Source of the DNA: RGIG426 sp045639905
Lineage (GTDB): Bacteria; Bacillota; Clostridia; Oscillospirales; Acutalibacteraceae
Length of the DNA stretch: 19,226 nt
Direction of reading: 5' to 3'
Assembly (NCBI GenBank): GCA_045639905.1
Contig: JAZUDZ010000032.1
Span: 1 to 19,226 of the forward strand
Below, piece by piece: positions 14,586 to 19,226 of the stretch. The position numbers and the translations under genes were made by a program. The number at the start of each line of letters is the position of its first letter. Within the stretch, counting starts at the first letter, position 1. The notes beneath the pieces were generated by a model, which saw only the letters and a program-made list of their open reading frames with translations, had not been told where the DNA came from and made no database searches.

Positions 14586-17500
14586 ATGAAAAAACGTATT
14601 TTGGCGATGCTTTTGGCGGTGGTGATGGTGATTTTGTCACTTCCGGCGTTTGTGATACCCGTAGCGGCGCAAACCGGAACGACACCGAACTGTCTTTGCT
14701 TTACGGCCGAAGCGGAAGACTCCTCCGTAACGCTGACCAAGGAAGGGCATAACGGATATATACCGAGTGTGTCTCTTTCCTATTCGACGGACGGTGGTGT
14801 TACATGGATGGATTACACCGTTGGTGCGACAATTCTCCTACCGAATGCCGGCGACAAGATGTATTTGAAGGCAAAGGAAGAAAACCAGACATTCGCGGTC
14901 AATGACGAGAATTATCACAAGTTCGTTTTGGAGGGAAAGGTTGCTGCGAGCGGAAACATAATGACCTTGTTAAATGCGTACAACCCGAGTGACACCATCC
15001 CGTCCGATTATTGTTTTAAGGGTTTGTTTGAATACAACGAAGGCTCATTGACAACCCCTCCGGACCTTCCGGCAACTACACTGAAAACCAGTTGTTATAA
15101 TACGATGTTTTATAATTGCACGGCATTAAGAAGTACGCCGATACTGCCGGCAACAACATTGGCAGAAGACTGCTACTACTGTATGTTCGGAAACTGCAAG
15201 GCGTTGCAATCACCGGTATATGCTTTGTGCCTTCCGGCAACCAATTTGCCGAAGGAATGTTATTCCTGTATGTTTTGGGGTAGCAATATTACCTTTTTGA
15301 ACGAAGAGGTTGAGGGTGTGGACACACCATATTCGGTGCGCTTTCCGGCGGAAAACGATGCGGAAAGCGTAGGACAAGACGCCATGCAGTCTATGACCAT
15401 TAACAGCGGCTGGGGAGGACAACTCGAGAACCGCTCGGACGCCAGAGCCGTTTCCACACCGGAGGCGGACACAACTTATTTCTGCTCGCATTACAGCCAT
15501 GTTTGTACGGACGAAATCGTGCCGGTTTTGGGAAAAGGGCCGACTTGCACGCAAAACGGATTTGATAGTTGCTGGAAATGTCCGGTTTGCGGCAAGTTCT
15601 TTCTTGATGAAGACGGCGAAACCGTCCTTTCCGATTATGATGCATGGAAGGCAGAGGGGGGCGACGGCTATTTGCCTGCGCTTTCCCACATAGATGAAAA
15701 CCATGACAACGAGTGTGATCGCTGTGGATCCGTTCGCGCAACTTATCTGGATTATAACGAAACCACCGGCAAAGTGGATATAGAGCGTGAAGTGTGGGAT
15801 GTCTTTGAAGTCGTAGAGCCGAAATATGGATTTCGTTCCGGCTGGAACATCATAAAAGGAAATGTGGTATTTGAAGACCGCATTGAGATTTTGGATAATG
15901 TGAATCTCATTTTGGCAGACGGTGCAACGCTGACGGCAAAAAAAGGTATCTCTTGGAATATTCGCAATAATCTCTCCATCTATGCGCAGTCGAACGACAA
16001 GGATGCGATGGGCAAGCTTGTTGTGCCGGGGGCAGAGACTTACTGTGCCGGTATCGGCGCCGACGGCGGTGGTATTTGCGGAAGTATTGCGATTTACGGC
16101 GGTAATGTGACGGCAACAGGCGGTCTATTTGGCGCCGGGATTGGCGGAAGCAACTGCGGCATCTGCGGCAATATTACGATCCGCGGCGGTATAGTGACGG
16201 TGCAGGGAGGGCAATCCGGTGCCGGCATCGGCGGTGGAGATCATTCGAGCGTTTGCGGTGCCATTACCATCTCCGGCGGTATAGTGACGGCGCAGGGAGG
16301 GGAATCCGGTGCCGGCATCGGCAGCGGAGGTTATGGAAGCACTTGCGGTGCCGTTACCCTCTCCGGTGGCTATATAAAAGCAACGGCGGGCCAGGATGCC
16401 GTGCCTATCGGCGCGGGATATGAAGCCTTTTGCGGAAGTGTGTCGGTTGCGAAAGCTTGCACATCGGTAACGGATGGCAGTACACGGTATATTAACTATA
16501 TGATTCCGGGGACTGCCCCGACATGTACCGATGCCGGGAATGCGGCGTGTTATTTTGACCCCTTGAACGAGATCTATTATTCCGACGTTTCTTTTGCGGC
16601 GGACAAGTATATTGGTGATGCCGAGGCCTTTGCCACGTGGAAAGCACAGGGGGGCGGCGGATACGTTGCGCCGCTTGGCCACGATTGGCAGTTTGTGGAT
16701 GAAACGCTGCACAAATGCGCACGGTGTGAAGTTGCGGCAGCGCACACATACGACGGTGACTTTATTTGCGATGATTGTGATGGTCCGTTGATAGCCACCG
16801 CCATAGCGGTTACCAAAGCACAAGGCGAGGCAAAGGCCGAACTTGTGGCGGCGGTGGGCGAAAAGCCATCCGATACGCTTGCGTCGATTTTGAATCATGC
16901 ATGCACGGAGGTGGATGCAGCCTTGACGCTGGATGCCGTCGCGGCCGCAAAAGAGCAGGGGCTGTCCGATGTTGAAACCCAAAAAGCGACGGAACTCGAA
17001 GCGAGAAAAGCGGAGTATCTTCCCGGGTGCGAGAGAATCTTGGAGTCGGACGAATATTCCGATGCGGTCAAAGCAATCGCGCGGGAGTTTGTGAGAGGCC
17101 TGAACGCGGCCGAAACGCTTAAAGATATCGACAATGTGGTGGATATGTATGCGCCGGCGCTCGGACTGCGTATGGCGCGCGATCACTGGGTGGCCGAGCT
17201 GGAGGGACTATTACCCGAGAAGCCGTCCGCTACGGTGACGTCGATTGTCGAAGATGCGTGTGAACTGATTGAGAATGGCGAGGATATGTGGGTCTTCAGC
17301 TATGTGTTTGATATCGCAAGCCAGGCGGTGGAGCGACAGCTGGCCGCTGAGGCAAATCAGAAAGCACTGGAAGATTTGCTGGCTCGGGAAGAGGAAAATC
17401 TCGCGGATGCGAAACTTGCCGCAAAAGCCGCGTTGACAGAAGCGGCGGGCGAGGATCCGTCAGACGCGGTTCAGACGATTTTGGATGATGCGTGCGACGA

Positions 17501-18932
17501 GGTGGATAAAGCGGAAACCATCCGGGAAGTGCAAACCGCGGAAGAAACCGGATTCGCTGCGATTATGACAAAGCTGGCCGCCGAAGCGGCGGAGAAAGCC
17601 GATGTCACCATAGAAGTTATTCAGGCAAAGGGTGAGGCAAAAGAGGCCCTCACCGCGGCGCTGGGCGAAAACGTGTCAATAGAGCTTAAGGAAATCTATA
17701 AAGGCGCGTGTAAAGCGGTGGAGGAGGCCTCGACGCTTCAGGATGTTGCCGCCGCAAAAGAACGGGGACTCTCGGATATGGAGGCCCAAAAAGAGGCAGA
17801 GTTTGAAGAGACACGAGACGGGCTTCTTGCCACATGTGAGATGATTTTGGCGTCGGACAAGTATTCCGAGAACGTCAAGGCGCTGGTTCTCGAATTTAAG
17901 GAAGTGCTGAACGCGGCGGAAGACCTACTTGACGTCGAGAGGGCACTAAACCACTACGGTCCGGCCATCAATCTGCAGGATGACCGCGAACGGTGGCTTT
18001 CGGAACTGGAAGGTTTGTTGCCGGAAAATCCGTCTGATGCGGTTCTGGCAATTGTTGAAGACGCAAGGGAACTGATATTATTCGGCACCGACACGACGGT
18101 TTTTGACAACGTGTTTGATGCGGCGCACCATGCAGTGGAACGGCAGCTGACCGCCGAAGCGAATCAAAAAGCGATGGAAGCGGTGCTGAGACAGACGGAG
18201 GAAGATCTCGCGAAGGCAAACACTGCGATGGATGAACTGAATGGCACCATTAAAGATAAAGAGGCGACCATTGCGGAAAAACAAGAGGCACTTACAGCCG
18301 TGACAAGCCAACTCAATACGGCAAAAGCGGATCTTGAAACGGCAAACGCGGAAATCAAAGCCGGACAGGCAAAGATTGAGGAACTCACCGGCACGGTCGC
18401 TGAAAAAGATGAGGCGCTGAAACAGGCCGAGCAAGGTGTTAAAGAGGCCCGGGAGCGGCTTGAGCAGGCTGAACAGAAAATCGAGGTGCTTCAGGCGATG
18501 ATTGAGGTGCTGAAACCGCAAGTGCTGGAAGCGGCAAAAGATGCGGCGAAGGGAATGCTGGTCGATGCTGCCGGGGAGAATCCGTCGGATGCAGTGAAAG
18601 CGATTGCCGACGAGTATATTATGAGTATTGACAAGGCGGAGACCACGGAAGATGTGGTGGCCCTCGCCGAGGCCGGACTGGAAGCCATTGCGGTGCAAAA
18701 AGCCGCGGAGCAGCCCGACCCGACCGAGCCGGACACAGGAATCGGTGATGCCAACGGCGACGGTGCCGTTGATATGAAAGATGTCTTGATGATTCGTAAA
18801 TTCCTGGCAGGACTTTCTGCCGAGATCAATCAGCCGAATGCGGATGTGAATGCCGACAAAAATCTTGATATGAAAGATGTCCTGATGCTGCGCAAGTTCC
18901 TTGCGAATCTTATAGAAAAACTCGGCGCATAA
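14586..18932 (+). CDS. Secreted dockerin protein with LRR-like, beta-helix, helical and coiled-coil regions
   Basis: A 1448-aa paralogue of the upstream protein. Residues 1-28 are a signal peptide (MKKRILAMLLAVVMVI ... PVAA|Q). Around residues 155-240 are short BspA-like leucine-rich repeats with the pattern LPATTLxxxCYxxMFxxCxAL. About residues 319-386 are a PTCT...CWKCPVCGKFF domain and a DENHDNECDRC motif. Residues 387 to about 735 are one beta-helix module with four AGIG turns, each with the fixed cysteine. From residue 739 comes a helical region made of a long unit of about 200 aa, repeated with a 269-codon period, plus short units like those of the first protein. Residues 1198-1318 are a heptad-rich coiled coil. 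Residues 1387-1448 are a type I dockerin. It lacks any visible enzyme domain or wall anchor. It probably sits on the same cohesin-bearing scaffold as its neighbour; the LRR part may bind host or diet ligands. Export and domain calls are strong; the role is inferred. Confidence 0.95.
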   Translation: MKKRILAMLLAVVMVILSLPAFVIPVAAQTGTTPNCLCFTAEAEDSSVTLTKEGHNGYIPSVSLSYSTDGGVTWMDYTVGATILLPNAGDKMYLKAKEENQTFAVNDENYHKFVLEGKVAASGNIMTLLNAYNPSDTIPSDYCFKGLFEYNEGSLTTPPDLPATTLKTSCYNTMFYNCTALRSTPILPATTLAEDCYYCMFGNCKALQSPVYALCLPATNLPKECYSCMFWGSNITFLNEEVEGVDTPYSVRFPAENDAESVGQDAMQSMTINSGWGGQLENRSDARAVSTPEADTTYFCSHYSHVCTDEIVPVLGKGPTCTQNGFDSCWKCPVCGKFFLDEDGETVLSDYDAWKAEGGDGYLPALSHIDENHDNECDRCGSVRATYLDYNETTGKVDIEREVWDVFEVVEPKYGFRSGWNIIKGNVVFEDRIEILDNVNLILADGATLTAKKGISWNIRNNLSIYAQSNDKDAMGKLVVPGAETYCAGIGADGGGICGSIAIYGGNVTATGGLFGAGIGGSNCGICGNITIRGGIVTVQGGQSGAGIGGGDHSSVCGAITISGGIVTAQGGESGAGIGSGGYGSTCGAVTLSGGYIKATAGQDAVPIGAGYEAFCGSVSVAKACTSVTDGSTRYINYMIPGTAPTCTDAGNAACYFDPLNEIYYSDVSFAADKYIGDAEAFATWKAQGGGGYVAPLGHDWQFVDETLHKCARCEVAAAHTYDGDFICDDCDGPLIATAIAVTKAQGEAKAELVAAVGEKPSDTLASILNHACTEVDAALTLDAVAAAKEQGLSDVETQKATELEARKAEYLPGCERILESDEYSDAVKAIAREFVRGLNAAETLKDIDNVVDMYAPALGLRMARDHWVAELEGLLPEKPSATVTSIVEDACELIENGEDMWVFSYVFDIASQAVERQLAAEANQKALEDLLAREEENLADAKLAAKAALTEAAGEDPSDAVQTILDDACDEVDKAETIREVQTAEETGFAAIMTKLAAEAAEKADVTIEVIQAKGEAKEALTAALGENVSIELKEIYKGACKAVEEASTLQDVAAAKERGLSDMEAQKEAEFEETRDGLLATCEMILASDKYSENVKALVLEFKEVLNAAEDLLDVERALNHYGPAINLQDDRERWLSELEGLLPENPSDAVLAIVEDARELILFGTDTTVFDNVFDAAHHAVERQLTAEANQKAMEAVLRQTEEDLAKANTAMDELNGTIKDKEATIAEKQEALTAVTSQLNTAKADLETANAEIKAGQAKIEELTGTVAEKDEALKQAEQGVKEARERLEQAEQKIEVLQAMIEVLKPQVLEAAKDAAKGMLVDAAGENPSDAVKAIADEYIMSIDKAETTEDVVALAEAGLEAIAVQKAAEQPDPTEPDTGIGDANGDGAVDMKDVLMIRKFLAGLSAEINQPNADVNADKNLDMKDVLMLRKFLANLIEKLGA
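15744..16790 (+). repeat. Tenth copy of the beta-helix/cysteine-rich module
   Basis: The module opens at YLDYNETTGKVD and has the same SGWNI.KGNV, LILADGATLTAKKG, YAQS and MGKLVVP blocks as the nine copies upstream. It has four AGIG turns and the long form of the tail (GHDWQF...HKCARC...CDDC). Part of its tail is almost identical in DNA to module 9 of the first gene. Confidence 0.9.
16800..18190 (+). repeat. Duplicated 200-aa helical unit, 807-bp period
   Basis: The segment starting near 16800 (AIAVTKAQGEAKAELVAAVG) recurs near 17607 (TIEVIQAKGEAKEALTAALG), and both run for about 200 aa to AEANQKA(L/M)E. Shared landmarks include DVAAAKExGLSD, LLPExPS and FD.A..AVERQL. Each copy is followed by one short helical unit, but in the second copy a coiled coil of about 120 aa (18181-18540) lies between them. 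Protein identity is well below that of the 372-bp repeats, so this duplication is older. Confidence 0.8.
18181..18540 (+). other. Coiled-coil segment of the 1448-aa protein
   Basis: About 120 residues are rich in Glu, Lys, Ala and Leu with clear heptads and no prolines until the end (for example EATIAEKQEALTAVTSQL and KIEELTGTVAEKDEAL). It probably forms an extended rod or dimer. It has no counterpart in the first giant protein. Confidence 0.85.
18744..18929 (+). other. Dockerin type I domain of the 1448-aa protein
   Basis: Its two calcium loops, DANGDGAVDMKDV and DVNADKNLDMKDV, are followed by LMIRKFLAG and LMLRKFLAN. The second loop has Lys where the first has Gly (ADKNLD in place of GDGAVD), a mild deviation from the DxNxDG pattern. 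The ending NLIEKLGA is identical to that of the upstream protein, and the presumed recognition residues (Met-Lys) match, so both likely use the same cohesin. Confidence 0.92.
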
Positions 18933-19052
18933 GATGATAAAAGAGAAAGAGGCAGAGAGAAAAGCCACAGGTTGATAAGGATGTTTTTCGATTGATCAGT
19001 AACATCAAGTATGAGATATATTAACAAATCAGAATTTGAGGGGGAACCTGAA
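18933..19052. other. Intergenic region lacking a terminator after the 1448-aa gene
   Basis: The first bases repeat the 3' flank of the 4074-aa gene (GATGAyAAAAGAGAAAG, then GCAGAGAGAAA or close to it). The sequence diverges where the right arm and T tract of the terminator should be, leaving only a 3-bp GGC/GCC pairing. A weak promoter candidate for the next gene is TTGATC (18992-18997) with TATATT (19017-19022), at a long 19-bp spacing. Confidence 0.6.
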
Positions 19053-19226
19053 ATGGATAACAGGTTTGAATTTATTGAAAAGAATGGCTTGATGGAAGGC
19101 ACACGTATCATTGTTGACAAGGAGACCGGTGTCCAGTATTTAATGGCTCATTGGACTAATATTGGCGGTCTTACTGTTCTTGTCGATAAGGACGGAAAAC
19201 CTTTACTTGACCCAAGATATGCAAAG
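19053..19226 (+). CDS. DUF6440-like protein, partial (continues past the window end)
   Basis: The ATG at 19053 is preceded by GAGGGGG (19038-19044) at 8 bases. The 58 visible codons read MDNRFEFIEKNGLMEGTRII, then VDKETGVQYL, then GGLTVLVDKDGKPLL. The VDKETGVxYL and GGLTxLxDKDGKP blocks are the hallmark of the DUF6440 family of small bacterial proteins with no assigned function. There is no signal peptide, so it is presumably cytoplasmic and unrelated to the secreted pair upstream, though read-through from them is possible. The C-terminus is outside the window. Confidence 0.75.
   Translation, partial: MDNRFEFIEKNGLMEGTRIIVDKETGVQYLMAHWTNIGGLTVLVDKDGKPLLDPRYAK

Overview
The window looks like chromosome from an anaerobic gut-type Clostridia (Oscillospiraceae/Ruminococcaceae-like). 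The reasons are strong AGGAGG-type ribosome sites, a DUF4143 ATPase, a DUF6440-like gene, an IS3-family element, and two very large secreted proteins that each end in a type I dockerin with the VDMKDVLxxRKFLAG signature common in that group. The taxonomic call is inference from gene content; no rRNA or other marker is present.

Layout. Positions 1-392 hold the 5' part of an IS3-family insertion sequence read on the minus strand (start of its helix-turn-helix orfA plus an IS3-like terminal inverted repeat). Positions 393-725 hold no convincing gene, but they carry a clear sigma70-type promoter bracketed by two perfect 25-bp direct repeats, which look like paired operators. These drive a 431-aa AAA+/DUF4143 ATPase (726-2021). 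An intergenic stretch of about 200 bp follows, with a weak terminator and a weak promoter candidate.

Most of the window (2222-18932) is a tandem pair of secreted repeat proteins on the plus strand. The first (4074 aa) is a signal peptide, nine copies of a 319-387 aa module built from AGIGSG beta-helix turns plus a cysteine-rich tail, thirteen helical units of about 60 aa, and a C-terminal dockerin. The second (1448 aa) has its own terminator-separated promoter. It carries a signal peptide, short BspA-like leucine-rich repeats, one copy of the same beta-helix module, a duplicated helical region, a coiled coil, and an almost identical dockerin. The final 174 bases are the start of a DUF6440-like gene.

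How the parts fit. The two giant proteins are clearly paralogous: same module, same helical stalk type, same dockerin and same 3' flank. They are probably exported and docked through the dockerin onto a cohesin protein encoded elsewhere, with the helical arrays acting as a stalk that presents the beta-helix modules. The most distinctive feature is a cysteine at one fixed position in 40 of 41 beta-helix turns, together with recurring DxNxDG-CDxC motifs. No cohesin, sortase signal or S-layer anchor is present in the window, so attachment is inferred. The ATPase and the IS element are probably unrelated to the surface-protein pair.
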